A stretch of DNA of 64,000 nt from contig JAIBEY010000066.1 of assembly GCA_019459525.1 (NCBI GenBank), positions 164,031 through 228,030 of the forward strand, in the 5' to 3' direction. Below are positions 9,677 through 19,660 of the stretch, piece by piece (within the stretch, counting starts at the first letter, position 1; each line of letters begins with the position of its first letter). The notes under the pieces are model-generated. The model ran no database searches and was not told where the DNA came from. It was given only the letters and a program-made list of their open reading frames with translations. This DNA comes from Prolixibacteraceae bacterium (GTDB lineage Bacteria > Bacteroidota > Bacteroidia > Bacteroidales > Prolixibacteraceae). The position numbers were made by a program, and so were the translations under genes.

Positions 9677-9684
9677 TATATTTG
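9677..9684 (+). promoter_or_regulatory. TAnnTTTG -7 box of grpE-dnaJ
   Basis: TATATTTG followed by C is an exact -7 box, 36 bases before the grpE ATG. A TTG at 9652-9654 is a possible -33 element, 22 bases upstream. No CIRCE-type inverted repeat is visible nearby. Confidence 0.5.
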
Positions 9685-9720
9685 CAGCTCCGAAAACGAA
9701 AATTTTAAAATTCAGGTACA

Positions 9721-10305
9721 ATGACAGAAGATAAAGCTAAAGTTAACGAACAACTTGAAAACGAAACGCCCGATTTGAGCGAGCAAAAAGAGGAATCGGC
9801 TCACGACAAAAAAGAATCGAAAAAAGATAAAGCTCATAAAAAAACAAAGGCCGAAGAGCAATTGGAAAAAACAGAAACAGAACTACTTGAACTGAAAGAC
9901 AAACACATTCGGTTACAGGCTGAGTTCGACAATTACCGCAAAAGAACATTAAAAGAACGGATGGAATTGCTGAAAACTGCCAGTGAAAGTCTGCTGGTTA
10001 GTATTCTCCCGGTAATTGATGATTTCGACCGCGCGATGCAAACCTTAGATGTTGTTGAAGAAGAAAGTCACGTAAAAGACGGTGTTAAACTGATCTACAA
10101 CAAATTTCAGGATTTTCTGAAGCAGAACGGGGTAAAAGAAATTGAAGCTAAGGAACAAAGTTTTGATACCGATTTGCATGAAGCCATTACCAAAATACCT
10201 GCCCCGACAGAAGAATTAAAAGGGAAGATTGTTGATGTGGTTCAGAAAGGTTATTATTTGAATGACAAAGTAATACGTTTCTCTAAAGTAGTTATAGGCG
10301 AATAG
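9721..10305 (+). CDS. grpE: Nucleotide exchange factor GrpE
   Basis: GrpE releases ADP from DnaK and acts as a homodimer in the cytoplasm. The 194-residue protein has a long acidic and lysine-rich N-terminal tail (~60 residues), then the coiled-coil helix with RLQAEFDNYRKRT, then LPVIDDFDRAM. The C-terminal beta domain ends in VVQKGYYLNDKVIRFSKVVI, which is diagnostic. It is followed 20 bases later by dnaJ. dnaK is not in the window. Confidence 0.96.
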   Translation: MTEDKAKVNEQLENETPDLSEQKEESAHDKKESKKDKAHKKTKAEEQLEKTETELLELKDKHIRLQAEFDNYRKRTLKERMELLKTASESLLVSILPVIDDFDRAMQTLDVVEEESHVKDGVKLIYNKFQDFLKQNGVKEIEAKEQSFDTDLHEAITKIPAPTEELKGKIVDVVQKGYYLNDKVIRFSKVVIGE

Positions 10306-10325
10306 CCTGATTTATTTGTATAAAA

Positions 10326-11477
10326 ATGACAAAACGCGATTTTTACGAAATTCTGGGAGTCAGCAAAACTGCGACTGCTGATGAAATAAAAAAGGCCTAC
10401 CGGCAAAAAGCCATTCAGTTTCATCCTGACAAAAATCCAGGCAATAAAGAAGCTGAAGAAAAATTTAAGGAAGCTGCTGAAGCCTACGAAATATTGAGCA
10501 GTCCGGAGAAACGCCAGAAATACGACCAGTTTGGACATGCAGGAATGGGCGCTGGTCAGGGATTTAGCGGCCACGACATGTCGATGGACGATATTTTCTC
10601 CATGTTCGGCGACATTTTTGGTGGCGGTGGTTTTGGCGGATTCGGTGGTTTTGGCGGTGGAACGCGTAGTCGGGGACCACGTCAGCATCGCGGTTCCGAT
10701 CTTCGCGTTAAAGTCTCACTTAACCTGTTAGAAGTCCTAAACGGTGTTGAGAAAAAACTAAAAGTAAAAAAATACGTTCCCTGTACCCATTGTAATGGCA
10801 CCGGTGCCCAGGGAGGATCATCCTATTCCAATTGTTCCACCTGTAAAGGGTCCGGGCATGTTATCCGCATCCAGAATACCTTGCTGGGACAAATGCAAAC
10901 AACCTCAACCTGCCCCACCTGTAACGGCGAGGGACAAATAATTACCAACAAATGTGTGCATTGCCAGGGTGAAGGTGTTGTTAGGGACGAAGAAGTAATT
11001 ACAATTAAAATACCGGCAGGTGTTGGCGAAGGAATGCAGCTCAATGTGGCCGGGAAAGGAAATGCCGGCCGACGTGGCGGAGTTAACGGCGATCTTTTTG
11101 TTGTGATCCAGGAAGATGAGCATCAGGATTTAGTTCGCGACGGGAACAACCTTATTTACAATTTGTTTGTAACCTTCCCCGAAATTACCCTGGGCACAAC
11201 CAAAGAAATCCCAACGGTTGACAGTAAGGTTAAAGTTAAAATTGAGCCCGGCACTCAACCCGAAAAAATTCTTCGTTTACGCGGGAAAGGATTACCTGAT
11301 GTAAATGGCTACGGAAAAGGAGATTTACTGGTTCGCGTACATGTATGGATACCAAAAAAATTAACGTCCGACGAACGCAAATTATTGGAAAAGCTTCAAT
11401 CGTCGCCCAATTTTATCGATGGTCCCGATCAGGCTGATCGGAATTTCTTCGAGAAAATGAGAGATATATTTGATTAG
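10326..11477 (+). CDS. dnaJ: Chaperone protein DnaJ
   Basis: DnaJ is the Hsp40 co-chaperone that delivers substrates to DnaK and stimulates its ATPase. The 383-residue protein has a J-domain at 1-70 with the HPD motif (FHPDKNPG). A Gly/Phe-rich linker lies near 95-118. Four CxxCxGxG zinc repeats follow ([32 protein letters not shown]), and then the two substrate-binding beta domains. It is therefore a complete type I DnaJ. It forms an operon with grpE and is closed by the hairpin at 11499. Confidence 0.97.
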   Translation: MTKRDFYEILGVSKTATADEIKKAYRQKAIQFHPDKNPGNKEAEEKFKEAAEAYEILSSPEKRQKYDQFGHAGMGAGQGFSGHDMSMDDIFSMFGDIFGGGGFGGFGGFGGGTRSRGPRQHRGSDLRVKVSLNLLEVLNGVEKKLKVKKYVPCTHCNGTGAQGGSSYSNCSTCKGSGHVIRIQNTLLGQMQTTSTCPTCNGEGQIITNKCVHCQGEGVVRDEEVITIKIPAGVGEGMQLNVAGKGNAGRRGGVNGDLFVVIQEDEHQDLVRDGNNLIYNLFVTFPEITLGTTKEIPTVDSKVKVKIEPGTQPEKILRLRGKGLPDVNGYGKGDLLVRVHVWIPKKLTSDERKLLEKLQSSPNFIDGPDQADRNFFEKMRDIFD

Positions 11478-11498
11478 TTTACAACTCCAATTTCATAC

Positions 11499-11547
11499 AA
11501 AAACGACCGAAAAAATGAATGTTTTCATTCTTCCGGTCGTTTTTTTG
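11499..11547. terminator. Bidirectional terminator between dnaJ and mltG
   Basis: AAAAACGACCG and CGGTCGTTTTTTT form an inverted repeat extended by an imperfect AAAATGAA/TTCATT inner stem. A-runs and T-runs on both sides allow it to end both convergent genes. Confidence 0.8.
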
Positions 11548-11561
11548 TAATCTGATTTTGC

Positions 11562-12623
11562 TTATTGAAAGATCTCCATTGAATCGAGTGCAGCCTTGTA
11601 TTTTCGGGCATTTTCGTTGTGACCCGATAAGTTTTTCGAAAAATTATGGTAGCCTGAAAAATCCTCACGGGCACACATGTAGATGTATTGCGTTTTAGCA
11701 GCATTTAAGACCGATTCGATACTCGAGATTTCAGGAAAATTAATTGGCCCCGGTGGCAAGCCCGGATATTTATAGGTATTGTAGGGCGAATCAACTTCCA
11801 GGTGGCTTTTCAAAACCCGTTTGATACGAAAGTTTCCCAACGCGAACTTCACCGTCGGATCAGCCTGTAAAGGCATTCCGCGTTTAATCCGGTTCAGGTA
11901 CAAGCCAGCCACAATGGGTTTTTCATCCTTCTTATTTGTTTCTTCCTGAACAATTGAAGCAACAGTCATTACCTCTTCAGGAGTTAACCCCCATTCCTTG
12001 GCTTTATTCTTTCGTTCTTCTGTCCAAAAACGTTTGTATTCCATCGACATGCGTTCCAGGAACTGATCGGCTGTTGTTGTCCAGTAAAACTCGTAAGTAT
12101 TCGGAATAAACATGCAATGAAAGGTGCTTTGCGTAAAACCAAATTTTTCGTGAATGGCCGGATCGGTAAATTTTTGAAGCAGTTCAACCGAATCGGGTTC
12201 GATATATTTGGAAACCGCCCCTGCCAATTCCTCGATAAATCTCAGGTTATTAAACGTAACTTGTACGGGCTGTTGGTTTCCCGACCGCAACATATTCAAA
12301 ATCTCATTGGTATTCAACCCTTTATCCAGTAAGTATTTACCTGGCTTTATCGATTCGGCATATTTTTTTCGTTTGGCAACCCAGTTGAAAGCCTTGTAAT
12401 TGATAATGATTTCATGCTTCTTTAAACTATCGACCACCTGTTCGTAAGTAGCATTGAGCGGGATTATAATACTTCCCGGGGTATGGATGTTGTGATCAAA
12501 AATATATTTATAAAGCTGGTAGCCTCGAAATCCGGCTACGGCAATGGCCATAACAAAAACAATAGTGATCCATTTATTCAGGCGGGGGAACAGCATAAGT
12601 CTGCTTTTTTTGATTACATCCAT
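11562..12623 (-). CDS. mltG: Endolytic murein transglycosylase MltG (YceG-like)
   Basis: MltG cleaves nascent glycan strands at the membrane and sets their length. The 353-residue protein has one N-terminal transmembrane anchor (near residues 18-38), a LysM-like region, and the YceG catalytic domain with ASIVQEET carrying the conserved Glu. Further family landmarks are GLYLNRIKRGMPLQADPT, YKYPGLPPGPI and a C-terminal YHNFSKNLSGHN. It is transcribed convergently with dnaJ and stands alone. Confidence 0.93.
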   Translation of the reverse strand: MDVIKKSRLMLFPRLNKWITIVFVMAIAVAGFRGYQLYKYIFDHNIHTPGSIIIPLNATYEQVVDSLKKHEIIINYKAFNWVAKRKKYAESIKPGKYLLDKGLNTNEILNMLRSGNQQPVQVTFNNLRFIEELAGAVSKYIEPDSVELLQKFTDPAIHEKFGFTQSTFHCMFIPNTYEFYWTTTADQFLERMSMEYKRFWTEERKNKAKEWGLTPEEVMTVASIVQEETNKKDEKPIVAGLYLNRIKRGMPLQADPTVKFALGNFRIKRVLKSHLEVDSPYNTYKYPGLPPGPINFPEISSIESVLNAAKTQYIYMCAREDFSGYHNFSKNLSGHNENARKYKAALDSMEIFQ

Positions 12624-12835
12624 ACTAATTCTGGTTTTTTTGCATAAAAATAATCATTTCATTTAAAGTACCTAAACTGAAATCAAAACCACAAACGCAG
12701 AATCAGGCTTAAATATCTGAATGAATGTTTGTAATATTTACCTTAAATTCTGAAGTAAAGAAATACAGTCGTATTTGGTTTGCCTGAATTTGCTTATTTT
12801 CGTGTCCGATTTAACATGAAAATAAAATATCCCAC

Positions 12836-14023
12836 ATGCACCAGGTTAATTTAACTGACAATATATACTACCTAGGGTTTAACGACCGGAGAACTCATCT
12901 ATTCGAGAATTTTTGGCCTATTCCGTATGGAGTTTCATACAACTCGTATTTAATTGTCGATGAAAAAATTGCATTGATTGATACTGTTGAACGTACTTTT
13001 ATTGACGATTATCTCGACCAGATTGAAGCATTAACCGGTGGCCGTCCTGTTGATTATCTGGTCATCAACCACATGGAGCCCGACCATTCAGGAGCTTTAA
13101 AAGCAGTTGTTACCAAATACCCAAACATCACACTTGTTGGCAACAAAAAAACCTTCGACATGGTGGCCAACTATTACAAGTTATCAACCCAAACACTCGA
13201 AGTTTACGACGACTCGGAGCTTCCTTTAGGGAAACACCGTTTATCGTTTACAACCATCCCCATGGTTCACTGGCCCGAAACCATGGTAACTTTCGAAACT
13301 TCGGAAAAGATTTTATTCACCGGCGATGCCTTTGGCTCATTCGGGACTCTGGATGGTGGCATTTTTGACGACGAATTGAATATGGCCAGTTACGAAGAAG
13401 AACTGATGCGGTATTTTACCAATATTGTTGGTAAATATTGTCCACATACACAGCGAGCACTTAAAAAAGTACAAACACTGGATGTTAAAGTACTAGCCCC
13501 GACACACGGCCCTGTTTGGCGAACTGACCTGAATTACATTCTCGGCAAATACGAGAAATGGAGCAGTTATGCGACCGAAACCGGCGCAGTAATTGTTTAC
13601 GGCTCGATGTACGGGAATACAGCAAAAATGGCCGATGTCATTGCCCGCCAGTTGTCTGTTCGCGGGGTAAAAAATATTCGCGTTTACGATGCCTCCAAAA
13701 CACATGCATCGTACATTATCAGCGATATTTTCAAATACAAAGCTTTCATTATCGGAAGCGCTGCCTATAACAACGAACTGTTCCCTGCGGTGGAAAGCCT
13801 GGTGACCAAAATTGAACACATGGGCATTAAAAATCACCTGCTTGGTATTTTTGGCTCCTATGGCTGGAATGGCGGCGGCGTAAAAAATCTGCAGAAATTT
13901 GCTGAGAACATCAAATGGGAAGTTGTTTACGAACCCGTTGAAGAAAAAGGAACTTTGAAAAAGGAAAAGTTCGGTCAATGCCTTGAACTTGCCAATGCAA
14001 TGGCAGACAAACTGTTAAGCTAG
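12836..14023 (+). CDS. FprA-family A-type flavodiiron protein
   Basis: Flavodiiron proteins reduce O2 to water or NO to N2O in the cytoplasm, protecting anaerobes. The N-terminal metallo-beta-lactamase-like domain carries the diiron ligands in HMEPDHSG (His79, Glu81, Asp83, His84). Further ligands lie in VHWPET, TGDAFG and PTHGPVW. The C-terminal flavodoxin domain starts with IVYGSMYGNTAKMAD, which binds FMN. At 395 residues there is no fused rubredoxin or NADH-oxidoreductase module, so electrons must come from a separate partner. It is monocistronic with a terminator. Whether O2 or NO is the substrate cannot be read from sequence. Confidence 0.94.
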   Translation: MHQVNLTDNIYYLGFNDRRTHLFENFWPIPYGVSYNSYLIVDEKIALIDTVERTFIDDYLDQIEALTGGRPVDYLVINHMEPDHSGALKAVVTKYPNITLVGNKKTFDMVANYYKLSTQTLEVYDDSELPLGKHRLSFTTIPMVHWPETMVTFETSEKILFTGDAFGSFGTLDGGIFDDELNMASYEEELMRYFTNIVGKYCPHTQRALKKVQTLDVKVLAPTHGPVWRTDLNYILGKYEKWSSYATETGAVIVYGSMYGNTAKMADVIARQLSVRGVKNIRVYDASKTHASYIISDIFKYKAFIIGSAAYNNELFPAVESLVTKIEHMGIKNHLLGIFGSYGWNGGGVKNLQKFAENIKWEVVYEPVEEKGTLKKEKFGQCLELANAMADKLLS

Positions 14024-14048
14024 AGAAGCATTCACACCTGATAAATGA

Positions 14049-14079
14049 GGCTGTCCGTCAATATACGGATGGCCTTTTT
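14049..14079 (+). terminator. Terminator after the flavodiiron gene
   Basis: GGCTGTCCGT (14049-14058) pairs with ACGGATGGCC (14065-14074), including two G-T pairs. A T5 tract follows. Confidence 0.8.
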
Positions 14080-14158
14080 CGTTAACTAGTAAGTCCTGAA
14101 TCTTTGCATATTGTGGAAAACTATTTCTATTTTCTGAAGGAATTCCGGACTGAGAAAA

Positions 14159-14166
14159 TATCTTTG
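14159..14166 (+). promoter_or_regulatory. TAnnTTTG -7 box of the DUF4494 gene
   Basis: TATCTTTG followed by C lies 19 bases before the ATG at 14186 and matches the -7 consensus exactly. The -33 element is weak. Confidence 0.5.
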
Positions 14167-14185
14167 CAAATCAAAATTTTAGGCT

Positions 14186-14767
14186 ATGCAAACTTGGTTC
14201 GAGTGTAAAGTAAAATATGTAAAAATTGACGACGATGGTCGTGAACGAAAAGTTAACGAGGTTTACCTGGTTGATGCGGTAACTTTTACCGATGCAGAAA
14301 CACGTATCATTCAGAATGTACAACAAATGGTTCGGGGCGAATTTGTCGTTGATAATATTAAAAAATCAAATATTGTAGAAATCTTCCCCCACGAAGAAGG
14401 TGAATGGTGGTACAAAGCGAAAATTGGAATTGTCACTATCGACGAAAAGGCTGGTAAAGAAAAGAAAATCAACAACTATTTTCTGGTTGCTGCCGACGAT
14501 ATTAAACAAGCACTCCAGCGGCTGGAAGATGGGCTTTCCTATATTCTGGTGCCCTACCAAACAACCTCACTGGCTATCTGCAATATTGTTGATGTATTTC
14601 CTTATTTTGGCGACAGCGCCAATCAACCAATCCCGTCAAACCTTAAGCCGCTGGCCCAGGTTACCAAACCCCAGGTTTTTGAGGATGAAGACCTCGATGT
14701 AGTTTATTCGGCTGACGAAGAGGAAGAAGAAGAAATTGAGGAAGAAGATACTGACGATCAGGAATAG
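14186..14767 (+). CDS. DUF4494 family protein
   Basis: This 193-residue protein contains two similar beta-rich halves. Each has a WFECKVKY or WWYKAKIG strand, an acidic/lysine stretch and a YLVDAVTF or YFLVAADD strand. This is the layout I associate with the Bacteroidota DUF4494 family. The C-terminal ~30 residues are extremely acidic (runs of Glu and Asp). The function is not known. The internal duplication is visible in the sequence: residues ~1-60 and ~73-135 align by eye. Confidence 0.8.
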   Translation: MQTWFECKVKYVKIDDDGRERKVNEVYLVDAVTFTDAETRIIQNVQQMVRGEFVVDNIKKSNIVEIFPHEEGEWWYKAKIGIVTIDEKAGKEKKINNYFLVAADDIKQALQRLEDGLSYILVPYQTTSLAICNIVDVFPYFGDSANQPIPSNLKPLAQVTKPQVFEDEDLDVVYSADEEEEEEIEEEDTDDQE

Positions 14768-14773
14768 ACCGTG

Positions 14774-14823
14774 AAAAAAGATCATTGTTAGTTGTTGCTT
14801 AAACAGTATAACTAACAATGATC
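14774..14823 (-). terminator. Terminator of the hypothetical gene at 14876
   Basis: GATCATTGTTAGTT (14780-14793) and its exact complement (14810-14823) form a 14-bp stem. On the minus strand it is followed by a T6 tract. Confidence 0.75.
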
Positions 14824-14875
14824 AAGTTAATTCCTCGCAGGGTAAAGTCAGTTACCGTTTTTTTCCGGTCCTGAT

Positions 14876-15586
14876 TTAATTGTGGGCTGGTTCGATAACC
14901 GATTTTTTCAGATTAATCATCACTTTGTAGAAGTTGAATTTGTCCCGCTGAATCGGGTCAAACTCGTAATAGGCGTTTGCTATTCGGCAAATGTCTTTCA
15001 CTTCGGCATAAATAGCATTAATTTCCCGCTTCAGGTCAATACTCAGTTGATCGCTTCCGTGAGAAATATCGAAGCAATTCTTTAATTCGGCCAGTTTCTC
15101 CTTATAATCCATCAAACGGAAAAGTAAATTTTTGTCGATACCACGGGCCAAAATCACCTGCTGCAATTCAGGAGTCATATTTCTCTTGAAGGTTGCCATC
15201 ATTTTATATAAACTAAAATGATCGCCATTTTTTGCATCGCTGAAATAGTCGACGTACCCCAAATCCTCGAAAGTTTCTTTCAGGAATTCCTTGTCATGGC
15301 TGAAATCCACTTTCAATTCGGCACGAAAAACGGTAATATCTTTCAGTGCAGCAATCATCAAATCATAAAATTGACCATGTTTTTCCAGGTGCTCCATGAG
15401 CGATTCCGGGGTGAAATATTGATTCATAATCCTGTCAATTCGTTCCTTCAGATTGCCAGCATAATCGGGCGACCAGTTTCGCCGGATGGAAGAGAGTTCG
15501 TAGATGTTCTCGCTGAATGATTGAGCGATCTTCCTGCAAGTCAGAATAGTTGCAGTTCCGGTCAGGCAAGTTGATATGACATTCAT
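14876..15586 (-). CDS. Hypothetical helical protein
   Basis: I do not recognise this 236-residue protein. After a short, mildly hydrophobic N-terminus (residues 1-20) it appears all-helical, rich in charged residues. Segments such as DRIMNQYFTPESLMEHLEKH and LMDYKEKLAELKNCFDI fit amphipathic helices. No metal, nucleotide-binding or export motif is evident. It is monocistronic, convergent with the DUF4494 gene, and closed by its own hairpin. A cytoplasmic or membrane-associated structural or regulatory role is possible but unsupported. Confidence 0.7.
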   Translation of the reverse strand: MNVISTCLTGTATILTCRKIAQSFSENIYELSSIRRNWSPDYAGNLKERIDRIMNQYFTPESLMEHLEKHGQFYDLMIAALKDITVFRAELKVDFSHDKEFLKETFEDLGYVDYFSDAKNGDHFSLYKMMATFKRNMTPELQQVILARGIDKNLLFRLMDYKEKLAELKNCFDISHGSDQLSIDLKREINAIYAEVKDICRIANAYYEFDPIQRDKFNFYKVMINLKKSVIEPAHN

Positions 15587-15792
15587 AATCGCAAGGTTTA
15601 AATTATTGGTATATTAAAATATACGATATTTTAACCAAAAAGAATATGTTTAAAGTCTTTATTATCAACATTGTGTTGTAGAAAATAATCTCAACAACCA
15701 AGAGCCTTGCACAACGGAAATAAGCTATGGTTTAAAAAGGGATGGGGATGGAGATGTGAATAATTCGAAGGACGAAGGAATTAACCGTTGGC

Positions 15793-15829
15793 AAAAAAAA
15801 GTCCCAACCAGATTGAACTGATCAGGACT
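15793..15829 (-). terminator. Terminator of typA
   Basis: On the minus strand AGTCC..ATCAG pairs with CTGGT..GGACT around a short loop. A T8 tract follows, 28 bases past the typA stop. Confidence 0.75.
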
Positions 15830-15856
15830 AATGTGTATTTGGATTACGAAAACGTA

Positions 15857-17659
15857 TCAGCTATTTTTTGCCAAACGCTTACGTTCATGTTCTTTTAAAT
15901 AAATCTTCCGCATACGAATCGACATCGGCGTAACTTCAACCAGTTCATCGCTTTTGATGTATTCGAGCGCTTCTTCCAAACTAAATTTTACCGGAGTGAT
16001 CAGTCTCAACTTTTCGTCGGTTCCCGAAGCACGCATATTGGTCAGTTTCTTGGGCTTGGTAACGTTGATGGTTAAATCATCGGCGCGCGTATTTTCACCA
16101 ATCACCTGTCCTTCATACACATCCTGACCAGGATCGATAAAAAACATACCCCTATCCTGAAGTTTCCCGATTGAATAAGCGAATGCATTTCCGGTTTCAA
16201 AAGCAACCAACGAACCATTGTTCCGCGTTTCGATTGGCCCTTTGTAGGGTTGATATTCAATAAAACGGTGATTCATTACAGCTTCCCCGGCAGTAGCAGT
16301 CAGCATGTTGGTACGCATACCAATAATTCCACGCGATGGAATAATGAATTCGAGGTGAATACGATCGCCTTTGCGCTCCATAGTCTGCATTTCGCCTTTA
16401 CGCTGCGAAACCATTTCAACCACTTTCCCTGAATATTCTTCAGGAACATCAACGTGCATTTCTTCGATGGGTTCACATTTTTCGCCAGCTATTTCTTTGA
16501 ATAAAACCTGCGGTTGCCCAACCTGAAGCTCATAACCTTCGCGGCGCATCGTTTCGATCAATACCGATAAATGTAGTACTCCACGGCCATAAACAGTATA
16601 TGAGTCAGCCGAATCGGTAGGCATAACCCTTAATGCTAGATTCTTTTCCAACTCTTTCTCCAAACGATCTTTCAAATGGCGAGAAGTCACAAATTTTCCT
16701 TCTTTTCCGTAGAATGGTGAATTGTTGATCATGAAAGTCATGCTCATCGTTGGTTCGTCAACCGCAATGGGTTCCAGTGGCTCCGGATTTTCCCAATCGC
16801 AAACGGTATCGCCAATGTCGAACCCTTCGATTCCAACCATGGCGCAAATATCACCGGAAATCATTTGGTCAACCTTCTGGCGGCCTAATCCGGTAAAAGT
16901 ATGAAGCTCCTTTATTTTAGTCCTTTTTATTGAACCATCACGCTTAACCAGTGAAACGTTCATTCCTTCTTTAATCTCACCACGGTGGATACGACCAATG
17001 GCAATACGGCCAACGTACGACGAATAATCAAGCGACGTGATCAAAACCTGTGGGGTTCCCGGATTTGGAACCGGCCCCGGAATAAATTCAATAATGGAAT
17101 TCAGTAAGGCTTCGATGTTGTCAGTCGGAACTTTCCAGTCATCCGACATCCAGCCTTGTTTGGCCGATCCGTAAACGGTTGGGAAACTTAACTGATCTTC
17201 CGTTGCATTTAAACTGTACATCAGGTCGAAAACCTGCTCGTGAACTTCTTCAGGACGACAGTTTGGCTTATCAACTTTATTAACTACAACGATAGGTTTC
17301 AGGCCTAAAGCCAACGCTTTCGACAATACAAAACGGGTCTGTGGCATCGTACCTTCAAAGGCATCGACCAACAGCAACACCCCGTCAGCCATATTTAATA
17401 CCCGCTCAACCTCGCCACCAAAATCGGCGTGACCAGGAGTATCAATAATATTGATTTTTACATCTTTATAGATAACTGATACATTCTTTGCCAGAATGGT
17501 AATACCACGTTCGCGTTCCAAATCGTTGCTGTCGAGAATCAACTCTTGTTTCTTCTCGTGTTCTTTCATGATGTTACAATAGTAAATCATCTTGTCAACC
17601 AATGTGGTCTTCCCGTGGTCAACGTGGGCTATAATCGCAATGTTTCTAATCTTCTGCAT
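15857..17659 (-). CDS. typA: Ribosome-associated GTPase TypA/BipA
   Basis: TypA is a translational GTPase that binds ribosomes and helps growth under stress and ribosome assembly. The 600-residue protein has G1 AHVDHGKTT, the switch RGITIL, G3 DTPGHADF and G4 NKVDKP. EF-G-like domains follow, then the BipA-specific C-terminal domain ([31 protein letters not shown]). The frame is open for 61 more codons upstream, but the ATG at 17659 gives the family N-terminus [12 protein letters not shown]. It also lies just after a -7 box, so I use it. Confidence 0.96.
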   Translation of the reverse strand: MQKIRNIAIIAHVDHGKTTLVDKMIYYCNIMKEHEKKQELILDSNDLERERGITILAKNVSVIYKDVKINIIDTPGHADFGGEVERVLNMADGVLLLVDAFEGTMPQTRFVLSKALALGLKPIVVVNKVDKPNCRPEEVHEQVFDLMYSLNATEDQLSFPTVYGSAKQGWMSDDWKVPTDNIEALLNSIIEFIPGPVPNPGTPQVLITSLDYSSYVGRIAIGRIHRGEIKEGMNVSLVKRDGSIKRTKIKELHTFTGLGRQKVDQMISGDICAMVGIEGFDIGDTVCDWENPEPLEPIAVDEPTMSMTFMINNSPFYGKEGKFVTSRHLKDRLEKELEKNLALRVMPTDSADSYTVYGRGVLHLSVLIETMRREGYELQVGQPQVLFKEIAGEKCEPIEEMHVDVPEEYSGKVVEMVSQRKGEMQTMERKGDRIHLEFIIPSRGIIGMRTNMLTATAGEAVMNHRFIEYQPYKGPIETRNNGSLVAFETGNAFAYSIGKLQDRGMFFIDPGQDVYEGQVIGENTRADDLTINVTKPKKLTNMRASGTDEKLRLITPVKFSLEEALEYIKSDELVEVTPMSIRMRKIYLKEHERKRLAKNS

Positions 17660-17678
17660 AGGTTCCAAAAATGAGGTG

Positions 17679-17686
17679 CAAAGATA
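17679..17686 (-). promoter_or_regulatory. TAnnTTTG -7 box of typA
   Basis: On the minus strand TATCTTTG (followed by C) lies 19 bases before the ATG at 17659. It supports the short form of TypA. Confidence 0.5.
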
Positions 17687-17780
17687 GCCTAATAATCCAA
17701 TCGAACTTGCTTTTACGGTTAGCAAGCTGTTAAGTTTTTGTAAATACTGCTCTTTTAACAATTTAGGCACATTAAAATGC

Positions 17781-17816
17781 AAAACGGAGGACTCCATTTT
17801 CAGAATCCTCCGTTTT
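17781..17816 (-). terminator. Terminator at the end of the his operon
   Basis: AAAACGGAGGA (17781-17791) and TCCTCCGTTTT (17806-17816) form a strong stem ending in a minus-strand T tract. It lies 61 bases downstream of hisIE and upstream of the typA promoter, separating the two units. Confidence 0.85.
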
Positions 17817-17877
17817 ACGTTGAATTGACTAAAGGATTCCATCCCTTAAAATAAGGATGGAATCCCGATCAGCTGCT

Positions 17878-18483
17878 CTATTTGTGACGTTTTTTCAATT
17901 CCCGTGCTAAATCTTCAATGCGGTAACCTTTGTGCGACAACAAAACGATAAGGTGATACAATAAATCGGCGCCTTCGTAAAGAAAATTTTCATCATCGTC
18001 GGCCATTGCTCCAATGATGGTTTCAACAGCTTCCTCTCCCACTTTCTGGGCAATTTTACGTGTTCCTTTCTGAAACAACGAAGTGGTGTACGAACCTTCG
18101 GGCATTTCCTGCTTCCGCTGATCGATAAAATCCTGCAAATATTCCAGAAACTGAATGTCACTTTCCTGATTTTCTTCGCCCCAGCAAGTATCATCGCCAG
18201 TGTGGCAAACCGGACCAACCGGATTTACTTTAATCAGCAATGTGTCGTTATCGCAATCCGAAGCAATCGAAACTACGTTCAGGAAATTGCCTGACTCTTC
18301 GCCCTTGGTCCACAGCCTATTTTTGGTACGGCTGAAAAAAGTAACCTGACCGGTTTCTTCTGTTTTAGCCAAAGCTTCTTCGTTCATAAAACCCAGCATC
18401 AAAACCACGTTGGTGGTATTATCCTGAATAACAGCCGGAATCAGGCCATTCAGTTTCGTAAAATCTAATTGTGTATTTTCCAT
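17878..18483 (-). CDS. hisIE: Bifunctional phosphoribosyl-AMP cyclohydrolase / phosphoribosyl-ATP pyrophosphatase
   Basis: HisIE catalyses the second and third steps of histidine synthesis. Residues ~1-105 form HisI, with MLGFMNEEAL, the zinc and substrate ligands in SDCDNDT and the GPVCHTGDDTCW motif. Residues ~112-201 form HisE, with GTRKIAQKVGEEAVET, the MazG-like helix that binds PRATP. The 201-residue length is usual for the fusion. It is the last gene of the his operon, starting two bases after the outer-membrane-type gene's stop and followed by a strong terminator. Confidence 0.96.
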   Translation of the reverse strand: MENTQLDFTKLNGLIPAVIQDNTTNVVLMLGFMNEEALAKTEETGQVTFFSRTKNRLWTKGEESGNFLNVVSIASDCDNDTLLIKVNPVGPVCHTGDDTCWGEENQESDIQFLEYLQDFIDQRKQEMPEGSYTTSLFQKGTRKIAQKVGEEAVETIIGAMADDDENFLYEGADLLYHLIVLLSHKGYRIEDLARELKKRHK

Positions 18484-18485
18484 AT

Positions 18486-19646
18486 CTATTTTATTTTAAG
18501 TCTTTTCAACATTGAATTTTTCCGGATATTTCCAAAGTAATTATAAGTGAGAATCAGAGATATGTAGTTACCTTTCAGACTGGTTCCCTTCTCATTATTT
18601 AAATTCACAAAATTATACTTGGTTTGCAATCCAACGAAACTCATTCTTTTTGAATAAATTCTATATCCTAACCCAAGGTTAAGATTTAAACTTCCGAGAG
18701 TTTTACTATCGTTTTCTACTTCAGGATCGCCTTCAATTGCGTCCATAATTTCTGCTCCGATTCCTCCAAGTAGATCCAATTCTTTTTTGTAATTGTTCGT
18801 TAATTCAAACGCCCCATCTAAACCGACATAACCGCCAAATTGATAATTGGTTTCTACAATTTGATCCTTAAAAAGAACGTTATATGGATTCGCGGGTTTT
18901 CCAGGTCGAAATGCAAGCGTCAGGTCGTACTGAACTTTATTAATTTTTGCACCTACCTGAAATCCAAAAATCGGTTTTATTCCAATGAACTCATTCAGAT
19001 TGGATTGAGGCAAGAAAATACCAGTTAGAATTCCTAAGTTTCCTTCAACCATTTTGTTTGTTTTTCGGATCTGCTCATTATAAACCTCCTGAAGTTTCGC
19101 ATCTAAAACTTTTTGCTCTTTTAGCATTTGCCAGAAAGCATCAGCCTGATTCGAATACAGCAGACAAAATGCCTTTTCAACTGGCAACAAATCAGCCTTC
19201 TCCAGTAAGTAATTTGCCCAAATAACCGTCAAATCATCGAAAGGTGAATTCAATGAGATATAACCGAAGGGGATTTTATAACGCTCATAAACTTGTTTGG
19301 CATTGGGTTCTTTAGCGTAATCAATGCGATCCAGATAAAGAAAAATAAAGTTCATGAGGTACTCTTTCTCCATCCAAACATCGCTAAATGTTCTACCTTG
19401 AATCTGATTCAAAACTTTTAATCGAAACAAAGGCTCTGTTGTTCCACAGAATTCTTCCCAACGAGTGGAAACAACAGTAATCGAATCATAATTTTTCAAT
19501 CCAAAAAAACGTTCAATCAATCTTGACGAATTGAAAGCAACATTTTCACAATTTGGAATTTGAGTTAATAGTTCTTTGTCAATATTATTTTGAGCAAAAG
19601 TTGCTGCTGAAACAAAAAATACAAGAAAGAAAACTACTTTTTTCAT
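18486..19646 (-). CDS. Predicted exported outer-membrane beta-barrel protein inside the his operon
   Basis: A signal peptide (MKKVVFFLVFFVSAATFAQ) begins this 386-residue protein. The first ~200 residues are helical. The last ~190 show alternating beta strands typical of small Bacteroidota outer-membrane barrels (FGFQVGAKINKVQYDLTL, GGYVGLDGAFEL, NLNLGLGYRIYSKR, YISLILTYNYF). No family is recognised. It sits between hisF (14-base gap) and hisIE (2-base gap), so it must be on the his transcript, although nothing suggests a role in histidine synthesis. It is more A+T-rich than its his neighbours, suggesting insertion. Confidence 0.72.
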   Translation of the reverse strand: MKKVVFFLVFFVSAATFAQNNIDKELLTQIPNCENVAFNSSRLIERFFGLKNYDSITVVSTRWEEFCGTTEPLFRLKVLNQIQGRTFSDVWMEKEYLMNFIFLYLDRIDYAKEPNAKQVYERYKIPFGYISLNSPFDDLTVIWANYLLEKADLLPVEKAFCLLYSNQADAFWQMLKEQKVLDAKLQEVYNEQIRKTNKMVEGNLGILTGIFLPQSNLNEFIGIKPIFGFQVGAKINKVQYDLTLAFRPGKPANPYNVLFKDQIVETNYQFGGYVGLDGAFELTNNYKKELDLLGGIGAEIMDAIEGDPEVENDSKTLGSLNLNLGLGYRIYSKRMSFVGLQTKYNFVNLNNEKGTSLKGNYISLILTYNYFGNIRKNSMLKRLKIK

Positions 19647-19660
19647 TGGGTATGGAGTAA

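Noticed and set aside
17660..17842. 61-codon N-terminal extension of TypA
   Set aside because: It crosses the his operon terminator and the typA -7 box and has no family similarity; TypA normally starts near [12 protein letters not shown].
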